Shown: positions 16,623 through 25,487 of the stretch, in pieces
Layout: every line of letters begins with the position of its first letter
How positions within the stretch are numbered: position 1 is the stretch's first letter
Assembly: GCA_021779095.1 (NCBI GenBank)
Contig: JAJYBI010000001.1
Coordinates: 62,001 to 126,000, forward strand
Length of the DNA stretch: 64,000 nucleotides
From: Deltaproteobacteria bacterium
Lineage (GTDB): Bacteria; Desulfobacterota; Desulfuromonadia; Geobacterales; JAJYBI01
Reading direction: 5' to 3'
Notes under the pieces: generated by a model
Database searches by the model: none
What the model saw: the letters and a program-made list of their open reading frames with translations, nothing else
Told to the model about the DNA's origin: nothing
Translations under genes and position numbers: made by a program

Positions 16623-17432
16623 TCACGCGGCGCTTTCCGCATCCAGCTTCTGATCCATCGCGAGAGCCGGTTCTTCCGTCCGCGGCCTCCCCACGATCCG
16701 CGCGGGCACCCCGGCCACCGTCGCGTGGGGCGGCACCTCGTCCAGGACGACGCTGCCGGCGGCCACCTTGGAGCCGTTGCCGATCCGCACATTCCCGAGG
16801 ATCTTGGCTCCGGCGCCGATCATGACGCCGTTCCCCACCTTCGGATGCCGGTCGCCGCTCTCCTTCCCGGTCCCTCCCAGCGTCACCTCGTGGAGCATGG
16901 AGACGTCGTCACCCACCACCGCCGTCTCGCCGATCACCACGCTGGTGCCATGGTCGATGAGGATACCCTTGCCGATCCGGGCCGCCGGGTGGATGTCCAT
17001 TGCGAACCGCTCGGAAATGCGGTTCTGCAGGTAGAAGGCCAGCGGCTGCCGCCCCTCGTTCCAGAGCCAGTGGGCCACCCGCTGGGACTGGAGGGCGTGG
17101 TACCCCTTGTAGTGCAGAAACGGCTGCGCCACCCCCCGGGCGGCGGGATCGCGTTCCAGGACGGCGCTCAGGTCGCGCCGGATCGCCTCCCGGATATCGG
17201 AAGACGCGGCGAACGCCTCCCGGATCACCTCGCGCAGGGTCATGGCCGAGATATGGGGCGACGCCAGCTTCCCCGCCAAAAGAAACGACAAGGCATCCTC
17301 CAGGGAGCGGTGGTTGATCACCGTGGCGTGCAGATAGCTGGCGAGCATCGGCTCCGCCTGCGCCATGGCCACGACTTCGCTGCGCAGGCTGTCCCAGACC
17401 GGATCGTCATCGTGCCGTTCGTTCGTTCCCAT
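16623..17432 (-). CDS. cysE: Serine O-acetyltransferase
   Basis: This 269-residue protein makes O-acetylserine from serine and acetyl-CoA, the first step of cysteine synthesis. The N-terminal helical domain (DPVWDSLRSEV) precedes left-handed beta-helix hexapeptide repeats, with the catalytic region DIHPAARIGKGILIDHGTS and the GGTGKESGDRHPKVGNGV loop. The ATG at 17432 follows a GGGAGGTG site. It lies 37 bp ahead of the cystathionine gamma-synthase-like gene, and cysK follows in the same cluster. A short palindrome overlaps the likely promoter at 17515-17531. Confidence 0.95.
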   Translation of the reverse strand: MGTNERHDDDPVWDSLRSEVVAMAQAEPMLASYLHATVINHRSLEDALSFLLAGKLASPHISAMTLREVIREAFAASSDIREAIRRDLSAVLERDPAARGVAQPFLHYKGYHALQSQRVAHWLWNEGRQPLAFYLQNRISERFAMDIHPAARIGKGILIDHGTSVVIGETAVVGDDVSMLHEVTLGGTGKESGDRHPKVGNGVMIGAGAKILGNVRIGNGSKVAAGSVVLDEVPPHATVAGVPARIVGRPRTEEPALAMDQKLDAESAA

Positions 17433-17514
17433 GGTGCACCTCCCGTTCGCAACCGTCTCCCGGCCCCTCTTCCGGAGCCGCACATTGACGGCAAACGCGG
17501 TTCGATGTGTGCTA

Positions 17515-17531
17515 GTATCATACCACGATAC
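17515..17531 (-). promoter_or_regulatory. Palindrome over the probable cysE promoter
   Basis: The sequence GTATC, seven bases, GATAC is a perfect 5-bp inverted repeat about 80 bp before the cysE start. On the minus strand it contains TATGAT, a good -10 candidate. A regulator bound here could control cysE and the genes behind it; the regulator is unknown. Confidence 0.35.
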
Positions 17532-17648
17532 CGTGCATTTTCCTGCGGAGAACCCGACCGGAAGAGTGGGACAATGGAAGATCATGGACGAAAAACGGGA
17601 TGGCGGCCCCGGAAGGAGCCGAAGAAAAGATGGGGTAGGAGAAGATGG

Positions 17649-17721
17649 TGGGCACGATAGGGTTCGAACCTATGACCTGCCGATTAAGAGTCGGCTGCTC
17701 TACCAGCTAAGCTACGTGCCC
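17649..17721 (-). tRNA. tRNA-Lys (CTT)
   Basis: The minus strand folds into a complete 73-nt cloverleaf: acceptor GGGCACG with CGTGCCC, D-arm GCTTAGCTGGTAGAGC, anticodon stem GCCGA/TCGGC around loop CTCTTAA, and T-arm loop GTTCGAAC. Anticodon CTT reads AAG lysine codons. CCA is not encoded. Confidence 0.95.
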
Positions 17722-17826
17722 GTGAGTCATGCTTGTAACATACCGGCACGATGGAGTCAATCGGTTTGACCGATACCCCGCCTCCGGCCCTCGACATCCG
17801 TGCTCTCGACGCCGCCGGGGAAATGG

Positions 17827-17855
17827 TTGACAGCCTCCCGCCCCACTGATACATT
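17827..17855 (+). promoter_or_regulatory. Sigma-70-type promoter for the downstream trans-sulfuration gene
   Basis: A perfect -35 box TTGACA at 17827-17832 is followed after 17 bp by TACATT at 17850-17855. The downstream start codon at 17909 has an AGGAG site. No riboswitch-like structure was recognised in the short leader. Confidence 0.6.
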
Positions 17856-17908
17856 CCGGCACAGTTACGCATGGTTATGCTGTCGGCGGACAGTCCAGGA
17901 GATACGAC

Positions 17909-19045
17909 ATGAAGATCGGAACAAAACTCATCCACAACGGCCACGAGGTCGATCCCGCCACCGGCGCCCTCTGCACCCCCATCTATCAGGTATCCACCTA
18001 CCGGCAGGAGTCGACGGACCGGTTCGGCAGATACGATTACGGCCGGGGTGACAACCCGACCCGGGAGGCGCTGGAGGAGACCGTCGCCGAACTGGAGAAC
18101 GGGCTCTTCGGCTTCGCCTTCGCCTCCGGCATGGCCGCCATCTCCTCCGCGCTGATGATCTTCTCCGCCGGCGACCATCTCGTGGTCTGCGAGGACGTGT
18201 ACGGCGGCGCCTTCCGGGTGCTGACCCAGCTGTTCGGCCGCCTGGGGATCGAGTCGACCTTCGTTGACGCCACGAAGGTGAACGCCGTTGCCGCCGCCAT
18301 CCGGCCGAACACGAAGGCGATCTACCTGGAAACCCCCTCAAACCCGCTTTTGAAGATCACCGATCTGGCGGCAGTGACGAGGCTGGCGAAAGATCGGGGT
18401 CTCGTCACCCTGGTGGACAACACCTTCATGACCCCCTACTTCCAGCGGCCGCTGGAGCTGGGGTGCGACATCGTGCTCCACAGCGGCACCAAGTTCCTGA
18501 ACGGCCACAGCGACGTGCTCTGCGGCTTCGCCGTGACGAAGGACGAAGGGCTCGCCCAGAGGATCAGGTTCGTCTACAACGCCGTTGGCGCCGGCCTCGG
18601 CCCGCAGGACTCATGGCTCGTCCTGCGGGGGCTGAAGACGCTCCGGGTGCGGCTGGAAGAGAGCCAGCGGAGCGCCCACGCCATCGCCGCCTGGCTTCTG
18701 GACCAGCAGCGGGTGAGGGCGGTCCACTATCCCGGGCTCTCCTCCCATCCCGGCGTGGAGGTCCACGCCCGCCAGGCATCGGGGGCGGGGGCGGTGCTCT
18801 CGTTCCGGCTGGAATCGGTGGAACTGACCAGGCGGCTCCTGGAAGGGCTGAAACTGGCGGCATTCGCCGTCAGCCTCGGCGGGGTGGAGAGCATCATCTC
18901 CTGGCCGGCCAGGATGTCCCATGCGGCCATGCCGCCCGAGGAACGGGCCGCCCGCGGCATCACCGACGACCTGGTGCGGCTGTCGGTGGGGCTGGAAGAG
19001 ACCGACGACCTGATCGCCGACCTGGACCGGGCCATCAACGGATAA
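17909..19045 (+). CDS. Trans-sulfuration PLP enzyme (cystathionine gamma-synthase/beta-lyase family)
   Basis: This 378-residue protein has the normal length of the family. The PLP lysine is Lys195 in LHSGTKFLNGHSDV, the cofactor-phosphate loop is FASGMAAISS, the tyrosine motif RYDYGRGDNPTR is near residue 42, and LVDNTFMTPYFQRP carries the cofactor Asp. Such enzymes interconvert cysteine, cystathionine, homocysteine or methionine; gamma-synthase, gamma-lyase and beta-lyase activities cannot be separated reliably by eye. It diverges from the tRNA-Lys/cysE unit and has its own promoter. It is a distinct, shorter relative of the enzyme encoded at 15128-16585, so the two may run opposite directions or successive steps of methionine synthesis. 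Confidence 0.9.
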   Translation: MKIGTKLIHNGHEVDPATGALCTPIYQVSTYRQESTDRFGRYDYGRGDNPTREALEETVAELENGLFGFAFASGMAAISSALMIFSAGDHLVVCEDVYGGAFRVLTQLFGRLGIESTFVDATKVNAVAAAIRPNTKAIYLETPSNPLLKITDLAAVTRLAKDRGLVTLVDNTFMTPYFQRPLELGCDIVLHSGTKFLNGHSDVLCGFAVTKDEGLAQRIRFVYNAVGAGLGPQDSWLVLRGLKTLRVRLEESQRSAHAIAAWLLDQQRVRAVHYPGLSSHPGVEVHARQASGAGAVLSFRLESVELTRRLLEGLKLAAFAVSLGGVESIISWPARMSHAAMPPEERAARGITDDLVRLSVGLEETDDLIADLDRAING

Positions 19046-19111
19046 CCGACCTATTACCCCGGGGAGATGGTACGGCACCCGATCTGCCGCCATCCCGCAC
19101 GGAGAATCTAC

Positions 19112-20515
19112 ATGCCGTTTCGCTGGAGCCCGCGCGAGCACCTCGCACTGGGCAGATACGTTCTCAAATGGTTCTGCCTGGTTACCCCCATCGCCGCCGT
19201 CATCGGTTCGGCCTGCGCCCTCTTCCTCTGGATGCTGGAGCGCGCCACGGAGATGCGGCTGGAACATGCCTGGCTGCTGTTCCTGCTTCCCGCCGCCGGT
19301 GCCGTCATCAGCCTGATCTACGGCTATCTCGGGAAGGTGGCGGAGGGGGGCAACAACCTGCTTATGGACGCCATCCACGGCGGCGAGAACAGCGACAGCG
19401 GCGTCATCGTGCCGCGGCGCATGGCGCCGCTGATCCTCGTCACGACGGTCATCACCCACCTGTTCGGCGGCTCCGCCGGCCGGGAGGGAACGGCGGTGCA
19501 GATGGGGGGGAGCATCGCGTTCACCTTCGGCCGCTGGTTCCGCCTGAACGGTGCCGACCGGCGCACGCTCCTATTGGTCGGCATCGCTGCCGGCTTCGGA
19601 GGGGTGTTCGGCACCCCGCTGACGGGCGCCGTCTTCGCCATGGAGGTGCTGGCCGTCGGCACCATGTGCTACGACGCCCTCATCCCCTGCCTCATCGCAT
19701 CCATCGTCAGCGACCGGGCATGCCAGGCATGGGGCATCCACCACCCCCAGTACTTCATCGCGTCCACCTCGCCGGCTGTCGGCGGGGTGCACCTCGACTG
19801 GCTCATCGCCGGAAAGGCAGCCGTGGCCGCCGTAGCCTTCGGGCTCGCCAGCGTCATGTTCGCCGAGCTGATCCACGGGATCAACCACACCTTCAAGAAG
19901 ACGGTCTCCCGGCCGGTGTTCAGGCCGGTGATCGGCGGCCTGCTGGTCATCGCCCTGGTCTACCTGGTCGGCACACGCGACTACCTGGGGATCGGCGTCA
20001 GCTATGCCGACCCCCACGCGGTCTCCATCGTCTCCTGCTTCTCGCCAGACGGGGCGACCTACTGGAGCTGGTGGTGGAAGCTGCTCTTCACCGCCGTCAC
20101 GCTGGGGAGCGGCTTCAAGGGCGGAGAGGTGACCCCGCTCTTCTTCATCGGCGCGGCGCTGGGGAACACCATGGCGCACCTTCTGTCCGCCCCGGTCGAC
20201 CTCTTTGCGGGGCTGGGGTTCATCGCGGTCTTCGCGGGCGCCACCAACACCCCCCTCGCCTGCACCCTCATGGGGGTCGAGCTGTTCGGCTCCCACTACC
20301 TGCTCTATTACACCATCGCCTGTTTCCTGGCATACCTCATGAGCGGGCACTCCGGCATCTACCTGTCCCAGCGGATCGGGACGCCGAAACTCGCCACCGC
20401 ACTGTTTGAGCCCGGCGGCTCGCTGCGCACCGCGCGGGAGATGCGCCCCGGCTGGAGTTCGTTCGTCGCCCGGTGGCGCACACCGGCCGCGCCCGGCGGC
20501 GACCGGAAAGAATAG
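19112..20515 (+). CDS. ClC-family chloride channel/transporter
   Basis: This 467-residue polytopic membrane protein has the ClC anion-pathway motifs. GSAGREGTAVQMG (about residue 126) contains the gating glutamate, GGVFGTPLTGAVFAMEV follows, and GSGFKGGEVTPLFFIGAALGN lies in the C-terminal half. The gating Glu is kept, which is compatible with Cl-/H+ exchange or gated channel behaviour. There are no C-terminal CBS domains. The ATG at 19112 (MPFRWSPREH) follows a GGAGAA site; the more distant ATG at 19067 has its ribosome site too close. It lies about 65 bp after the trans-sulfuration gene and may be cotranscribed. The next 220 bases hold no convincing gene. Confidence 0.92.
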   Translation: MPFRWSPREHLALGRYVLKWFCLVTPIAAVIGSACALFLWMLERATEMRLEHAWLLFLLPAAGAVISLIYGYLGKVAEGGNNLLMDAIHGGENSDSGVIVPRRMAPLILVTTVITHLFGGSAGREGTAVQMGGSIAFTFGRWFRLNGADRRTLLLVGIAAGFGGVFGTPLTGAVFAMEVLAVGTMCYDALIPCLIASIVSDRACQAWGIHHPQYFIASTSPAVGGVHLDWLIAGKAAVAAVAFGLASVMFAELIHGINHTFKKTVSRPVFRPVIGGLLVIALVYLVGTRDYLGIGVSYADPHAVSIVSCFSPDGATYWSWWWKLLFTAVTLGSGFKGGEVTPLFFIGAALGNTMAHLLSAPVDLFAGLGFIAVFAGATNTPLACTLMGVELFGSHYLLYYTIACFLAYLMSGHSGIYLSQRIGTPKLATALFEPGGSLRTAREMRPGWSSFVARWRTPAAPGGDRKE

Positions 20516-20739
20516 GAAGGAGGGCCCACCGCCACGGGGTACATCCCCGCGACATCGGCCGGGTCCGCATCTACCTGCAGCCGCTCGAACGGGGCAGACA
20601 GGGCGGCAGCGGCAACGGGTCACTGCTGGGCGCGGGCGGCGAGATCCCTGACCCGCTCCTGACCCTCCGCGTCGAACTGATCGGCCCGGAAACCGCGCTG
20701 GACGAGGACGCCTGAGCGGTCGACCCGCCGCACATACGA

Positions 20740-21141
20740 CTACCCCTCGGCCAGCGCCACGTAGATGGTCCGGCTGCGGGGGCCGTCGAACTCGCAGAAG
20801 AAGATCCCCTGCCAGGTCCCGAGCCACAAGCCGCCGTCCCGCACGATCACCTGCACCGAAGAACCGAAGAAGCTCGCCTTGATATGGGCATCGGAGTTCC
20901 CCTCCGCATGGCGGAACGTCGGGCTCCGGGGGACCAGTTCGTCGCTGAACCGCGCCATGTCCCGGACCACGTCCGGATCGGCGTTCTCGTTGATGGTGAC
21001 CCCGGCGGTGGTATGGGGGACATAGACCGTCATCACGCCGTTCTTCCAGCCGCGACGTTTCAAAAGATCGGCGATCTGTGCCGTCAGGGGAACGAACTCC
21101 GTCCGGTACTTCGTGGCAATGCCCAGCTCTTCGGTCTGCAT
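20740..21141 (-). CDS. YjbQ/UPF0047 family protein
   Basis: This 133-residue protein starts at ATG 21141 with an AAAGGAG site. It has the family signatures VYVPHTTAGVTINENADPDV and HAEGNSDAHIKASFFG, and ends with the usual GTWQGIFFCEFDGPR block. Family members are annotated as secondary thiamine-phosphate synthases because of weak activity in E. coli YjbQ; the physiological role remains unsettled. The conserved His residues and the Glu in NENADP form the putative active site of the trimeric fold. It is divergent from the RND transporter gene. Confidence 0.9.
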   Translation of the reverse strand: MQTEELGIATKYRTEFVPLTAQIADLLKRRGWKNGVMTVYVPHTTAGVTINENADPDVVRDMARFSDELVPRSPTFRHAEGNSDAHIKASFFGSSVQVIVRDGGLWLGTWQGIFFCEFDGPRSRTIYVALAEG

Positions 21142-21308
21142 CGGCTTCTCCTTTCGCCCGCCGTCGCGGGCGCACCGTGATCTCCGATTTTCCCATACAA
21201 CCGCCCCGCTGACAACCCGCTGCCGCTTTCCATATTTTTTGTTGCAATGTGGCTTCGACCTGTGCGATGAAGTTGGGTTGTTTCTACGCAACCGCAAGGA
21301 GTTACGAC

Positions 21309-23975
21309 GTGTTTCCCAGATACCCGCTGCACAGCCGGCTGTTCGCCTTCGTTTCCCGTCACCCCCGCATCGTACTGGCCATCGCCCTCGCCCTGAGCGT
21401 CGTGTCCGTGGTCTATACCACGCGGCACATGGAGTTTCTCACCGGCCGCGACGACCTGATGCCGCGCAACGCCCCGTTCCAGCGCGACTACCGGGCGTAC
21501 CGGGCCGAGTTCGGCGATCAGGAGGAGATCGTGGCGGTGATCGAGGCGGACGACGCATCCCTCGCCACCCGGTTCGGCGATGCACTGTACGGCAGGCTCT
21601 CGGCGGAGAAGCAGACCTTCCGCGACGTCTTCTACCCCGGCGGCCTCCCCTATTTCCGGAAAAACGGCCTCCTGTTCATGCCGCTCAAGGATATCCGGCG
21701 GCTGCGCCACACCCTGACCATGGCCGCCCCGGTGCTGAAGGACCTGGCCGCCTCGCCGTCGATCCAGACCCTGTTCACCAGTCTCACGAACCAGATCGAC
21801 GCCTACCTGGCCCACCCCGACCCGGCCTCCCTGGAACGGATCACTTTCATGCTGACCACGCTGGACAAGGGGTTCAAGGGGTTCGACGGGAAGACCAGCG
21901 GTCTCTCCATGGACGCCTTCCTCTCCGGCGGCGGCGACGGCTCCCCGTCCATGCTGGAGACGGCCGGCCGGCAACAGGTGATCACCATGCTACCGGTGAA
22001 AGACGCCGCCAGCTTCGCCCCGTCGGAGCGGGCACTGGAGGCGGTGCGCGCCGACCTGAACGCACTCCTGAAGCAGCCGGAGTTCAAAGGGGTAAAAGCG
22101 GGGCTCACCGGGGTGCCGGTCCTGGAATCCCAGGAGATGACCACCGCGATGAAAGACATGGAGCTCGCCACGTTCCTTTCCCTCGGGCTCACGGTGGCGC
22201 TGCTGCTGTTCGCCTTCCGCGGGGTACTGAACGTCATTGCCGCCATGGTCTCGCTGATCGTGGCCATCTGCCTCTCCTTCGGCTTCGCCACGGTGGCGGT
22301 GGGACACCTGAACATCCTCTCCATGGTCTTCGCCATCATGCTGATCGGACTGGGGATCGAGTACGGCATCCAGGTGGTGCTCCGCTACCAGGAGGAGCTG
22401 CGCAACGGCCGTGACGAGATCGCCGCGATCGAACTGGGGCTCTCCCACAACATCCTCGCGATCATCATGGCGGCCGCCACGGTGGCGCTCGCCTTCGCCA
22501 CCTTCATTTTCACCGACTTCAAGGGGATCGCCGAACTGGGGATCATCGCCGCCGGGGGGATCGTCTTCTGCGTCATCACCACCTTCACGGTCCTGCCGGC
22601 CATGCTGGTGCTCCTGTCCCGGTTCCGCAAGCCCGTCCCGGTCCGGCCTGCCGCCGCAGACCCGGCGGAGCGCCCCTTCATCCGTACCCTCTTCGCCCGG
22701 CCGGGCCGAGTCATCGCCGCCACCCTGCTGGTGTCGATTCTCTGCGCCATTCCCCTTTCCCGCGTCCAGTTCGACTACAACATGATGAACCTGCAGGCCA
22801 AGGGGCTGGAGGCGGTGGAATACGCCTACAAGCTGATGCGCAGCAAGGAGAACTCCGGCTATTTCGGCGTGGCCGTGGCGAACGACCGCCAACAGGCCGC
22901 CGCCCTGACGAAGAGGTTCGAGGCGCTGCCGGCGGTGGACCACGTGGTCAGCCTCTTGTCCCTCGTCCCCGACGACCAGGACCAGAAACTCGCCGAACTG
23001 GCGGCGCTCCGCACCACCCTGGCGGACGTGAAGCCGGTACCGTACGAGGAAGACCTGCAGCCGATGGCGCTCCCCGCCGTGTTCGAAGGGTTCCGCGACC
23101 GGGTGGAGCGGCTGAGCAAAGAGCTGAGCGCTCGGCAGGCGCCGCAGGCGAAGCCGGTCACCGCCTTCCTCGCCACCCTGGACGGCTTCTTCAACAAACT
23201 GGACAAGGAGAAGGACAACAACGCCCTGGGGATGCTGCGGGAGTTCCAGGGGAGCATGTTCGCCCAGCTGCCGGAGAAGCTGACCATGCTGAAGCAGAGC
23301 CTGGAGGCGTCGAAGGTGACGGAAGCGGACATACCGGCCCAGCTTCGGGAGCGGTTTGTCGGCAAGAGCGGCAAGCTCCTGCTGCAGATCGCGCCGAAAA
23401 ACGAGATCTTCGAGCGGAAGCCGCTGGAAGAGTTCGTGCACCAGATCAAGAGCGTCGACCCCGACGCCACCGGCGAGCCGGTCAGCGTGTACGAGTCGCT
23501 GAAGATCCTCAGGGACGCCTACCTGTCGGCGTTCGGCTACGCCTTCATCGGCATCGTGGTGATCCTGCTGGTCACCTTCAGGAGCCTCAAGTTCGCCCTC
23601 CTGGGCACGATCCCGCTGGCGGTCGGCCTGCTCCTCATGGTTGGGGGGATGGGGATCTTCGGTCTGCGGTTCAACGTGGCCAACATCATCGTCATGCCGC
23701 TCTTGCTCGGGGTGGGGATCGATTCGGCCATCTACATCATCAACCGGTACCGCCGGGAAAACGAGACCCCGGCCCAGGTCGTCACCCGCAGCGCCGGCGT
23801 GGGGGTCTTCCTGAACGCCCTCACCATCCTGTTCAGCTTCGGCGCCCTCATGGTGGCGCACCACCGGGGGGTCTTCAGCATCGGCGCGGTCATGTCCCTG
23901 GGGATGACCTCCATCGTGCTGGCGTTCCTCGTCTTCCTCCCGGCACTGCTGATGAAATGGGGAACCCGACGGTAG
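21309..23975 (+). CDS. RND/MMPL transporter, hopanoid HpnN-like
   Basis: This 888-residue inner-membrane protein has the RND layout: helix 1 near the N-terminus, a large periplasmic loop, a block of helices including the sterol-sensing-like region, and the same pattern repeated in the second half. Visible segments include IMLIGLGIEYGIQVVLRY (about 364) and LLLGVGIDSAIYIINRYRR (about 806), the paired helix-4 motifs with acidic residues expected for proton relay. This resembles HpnN, which moves hopanoids to the outer membrane; other MMPL lipid exporters are possible. The GTG at 21309 is chosen because AAGGAG lies seven bases upstream, better than earlier ATGs. No hopanoid synthesis genes are adjacent. 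Confidence 0.82.
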   Translation: MFPRYPLHSRLFAFVSRHPRIVLAIALALSVVSVVYTTRHMEFLTGRDDLMPRNAPFQRDYRAYRAEFGDQEEIVAVIEADDASLATRFGDALYGRLSAEKQTFRDVFYPGGLPYFRKNGLLFMPLKDIRRLRHTLTMAAPVLKDLAASPSIQTLFTSLTNQIDAYLAHPDPASLERITFMLTTLDKGFKGFDGKTSGLSMDAFLSGGGDGSPSMLETAGRQQVITMLPVKDAASFAPSERALEAVRADLNALLKQPEFKGVKAGLTGVPVLESQEMTTAMKDMELATFLSLGLTVALLLFAFRGVLNVIAAMVSLIVAICLSFGFATVAVGHLNILSMVFAIMLIGLGIEYGIQVVLRYQEELRNGRDEIAAIELGLSHNILAIIMAAATVALAFATFIFTDFKGIAELGIIAAGGIVFCVITTFTVLPAMLVLLSRFRKPVPVRPAAADPAERPFIRTLFARPGRVIAATLLVSILCAIPLSRVQFDYNMMNLQAKGLEAVEYAYKLMRSKENSGYFGVAVANDRQQAAALTKRFEALPAVDHVVSLLSLVPDDQDQKLAELAALRTTLADVKPVPYEEDLQPMALPAVFEGFRDRVERLSKELSARQAPQAKPVTAFLATLDGFFNKLDKEKDNNALGMLREFQGSMFAQLPEKLTMLKQSLEASKVTEADIPAQLRERFVGKSGKLLLQIAPKNEIFERKPLEEFVHQIKSVDPDATGEPVSVYESLKILRDAYLSAFGYAFIGIVVILLVTFRSLKFALLGTIPLAVGLLLMVGGMGIFGLRFNVANIIVMPLLLGVGIDSAIYIINRYRRENETPAQVVTRSAGVGVFLNALTILFSFGALMVAHHRGVFSIGAVMSLGMTSIVLAFLVFLPALLMKWGTRR

Positions 23976-24012
23976 CCGGCCGCCGGCTATCGATGCATCC
24001 GGAGAGAATTTC

Positions 24013-24174
24013 GTGCGCAGACTCGCCGCCGTACTGCAGATCGTCGCCGTAGTCGCCATCATCGGCTATTCCACCTGGCAGTTCGTACAGGGGAGCCTGG
24101 CCGCGGGGATGTCGGCGTTTCCGCTGCTCATCGTCTACTACCTGTTCGTCGTCTCCCGCGTGAAACGGCGCTGA
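24013..24174 (+). CDS. Small membrane protein, 53 aa
   Basis: A GTG start at 24013 with GGAGAG six bases upstream opens a 53-codon frame ending at TGA 24172-24174. The product begins VRRLAAVLQIVAVVAIIGYS and continues to a second hydrophobic stretch (AFPLLIVYYLFVVS) ended by basic residues (RVKRR), a two-helix hairpin topology. It starts 38 bp after the RND transporter stop, so it is probably cotranscribed and may be an accessory peptide. A terminator follows within 15 bp. It is not a family I recognise. Confidence 0.6.
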   Translation: MRRLAAVLQIVAVVAIIGYSTWQFVQGSLAAGMSAFPLLIVYYLFVVSRVKRR

Positions 24175-24188
24175 TCCGGCTTCCGGAC

Positions 24189-24217
24189 AAAAAAAAGCCC
24201 GTCGTGTGACGGGCTTT
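24189..24217. terminator. Bidirectional intrinsic terminator
   Basis: A 10-bp stem (AAAGCCCGTC with GACGGGCTTT) closes a GTGT loop, with an eight-A run on its left. It gives a strong T-tract for minus-strand transcripts (mglA) and a weaker one for the plus-strand RND operon. It separates two convergent units. Confidence 0.85.
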
Positions 24218-24247
24218 CGTATTTCAGAGTCTGTCGGGCTGAGACGC

Positions 24248-24835
24248 CTATCTCCCCTTCTTCAGGTCGATGAGGATCAGCTTGGCAACCGACTTGAGGG
24301 TCTCGAACACCCCCTCGCCGGTGGTGGCGCAGGCCTCGAACTCGGGGACGTTCGTCGGGTTCAGTTCGCGCCTAAGCTCCTCCAGCGTGACGATGTTCGG
24401 CAGGTCGCGCTTGTTGTACTGGACCACGTACGGGATCTTGTCCAGGTCGTACCCCTGCTCCTGCAGGTTGAACCGGAGGTTTTCCAGCGACTCGATGTTG
24501 GCGTCCATCCGCTCTTCCTGGGAATCGGCGACGAAAACGACCCCGTCCACCCCCTTGAGGATCAGCTTGCGGGATGCGTCGTAGAACACCTGCCCCGGAA
24601 CGGTGTAGAGGTGAAAACGGGTCTTGAACCCCCGGATCTCCCCCAACGCCAGCGGCAGGAAGTCGAAGAACAGCGTCCGCTCGGTCTCCGTGGCCAGGCT
24701 GATCATCTTCCCCTTGGCCTCGGGTGCGGTCTTCTGGTACACGAACTGCAGGTTGGTGGTCTTGCCGCAGAGACCGGGGCCGTAGTACACGATCTTGCAG
24801 TTTATTTCCCGTGATGCGTAGTTGATGAATGACAT
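24248..24835 (-). CDS. mglA: MglA-type Ras-like small GTPase
   Basis: This 195-residue GTPase has the P-loop GPGLCGKTT (residues 19-27), the switch II region [13 protein letters not shown], and NKRD for guanine specificity. These match MglA, which sets cell polarity for motility in Myxococcus and is common in Deltaproteobacteria. Its GTPase-activating partner MglB is encoded 20 bp upstream, so the two form an operon. The target (type IV pilus or flagellar pole positioning) is inferred from the family only. Confidence 0.93.
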   Translation of the reverse strand: MSFINYASREINCKIVYYGPGLCGKTTNLQFVYQKTAPEAKGKMISLATETERTLFFDFLPLALGEIRGFKTRFHLYTVPGQVFYDASRKLILKGVDGVVFVADSQEERMDANIESLENLRFNLQEQGYDLDKIPYVVQYNKRDLPNIVTLEELRRELNPTNVPEFEACATTGEGVFETLKSVAKLILIDLKKGR

Positions 24836-24855
24836 CTGCCGGTTCCTCTGCTTCC

Positions 24856-25347
24856 CTAACTGAAGAGGTTGTCGATATCGTCGTCGGTGATCTCGGCGAA
24901 GGGAAACTCCGTATCGCTGCTCTTTTCCTTCTCCTCGGCCTTTTTCATGAGCCGGTCGAAGATGACCGTCAGCTCCTCGGAAGCCTTCTTGACCCGCAGA
25001 CGGACCAGCCCCAGCGACGAGCGGCTGTCAAACAGCACGACGAGAATGACACGCCCCCCCACGATGGAAATGTGCAGGTTGTCCTTCTCCCCTTCGTGGA
25101 AGAGGATGGAGAATTCCTTTTCGCCGATCAGCTTGGCGAGACCGCCGGTGGCGGCGATGTTGCCGGCGGTCAGGGACGCCAGCGAGGTGGTGTCGAACCG
25201 CTCCGTCTCCCCGACGCCGGAGATGAGCTGGCCGTTCTTGTCCACCAGAAAGATGACCTTGGCGTTCGCCTCCCTCAGAAGCTTCTCGATAACGGCATTT
25301 ATCTGCTTGAACTCCTCATCATACATGACCATCTGAGGGTACGACAT
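24856..25347 (-). CDS. mglB: MglB-type roadblock/LC7 protein
   Basis: This 163-residue protein has a roadblock/LC7 fold ([30 protein letters not shown] at the N-terminus, [17 protein letters not shown] in the middle) and a charged C-terminal tail ending in DDDIDNLF. MglB dimers stimulate GTP hydrolysis by MglA and exclude it from one cell pole. The position 20 bp ahead of mglA supports the pairing. The acidic tail of about 25 residues is longer than the core domain needs and may tune partner binding. Confidence 0.92.
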   Translation of the reverse strand: MSYPQMVMYDEEFKQINAVIEKLLREANAKVIFLVDKNGQLISGVGETERFDTTSLASLTAGNIAATGGLAKLIGEKEFSILFHEGEKDNLHISIVGGRVILVVLFDSRSSLGLVRLRVKKASEELTVIFDRLMKKAEEKEKSSDTEFPFAEITDDDIDNLFS

Positions 25348-25443
25348 GGTTCACTCCTTGCGGGACGTGAATTCTTAGTACGACCGCATGTTTATAGCAG
25401 ATGCGCCCCCTTCTTTCAAGGGGTAACTCCGGCCACAGCAACG

Positions 25444-25471
25444 AAAAAGGCCCCGGCATGACGCCGGGGCC
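25444..25471 (-). terminator. Intrinsic terminator after nifJ
   Basis: On the minus strand a 9-bp stem (GGCCCCGGC with GCCGGGGCC) and five-base loop are followed by five T, 17 bp beyond the nifJ stop. It isolates nifJ from mglBA. Confidence 0.88.
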
Positions 25472-25487
25472 CGTACTTCGTCTGGTG

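Noticed and set aside
17722-17908. Possible SAM or methionine riboswitch ahead of the trans-sulfuration gene
   Set aside because: The region has an ordinary promoter and a leader of about 50 bases, too short for SAM-I, and no conserved core was seen.
20473-20715. An 80-codon frame overlapping the end of the ClC gene
   Set aside because: The only start lies inside the ClC gene, no ribosome-binding site fits a later start, and the product shows no recognisable family. The gap 20516-20739 is treated as non-coding, possibly a decayed gene.
21990-24062. A 690-codon minus-strand open frame opposite the RND transporter
   Set aside because: Composition is typical of an antisense shadow, rich in His, Glu, Gln and Arg, with no domain signature; the transporter frame is clear.
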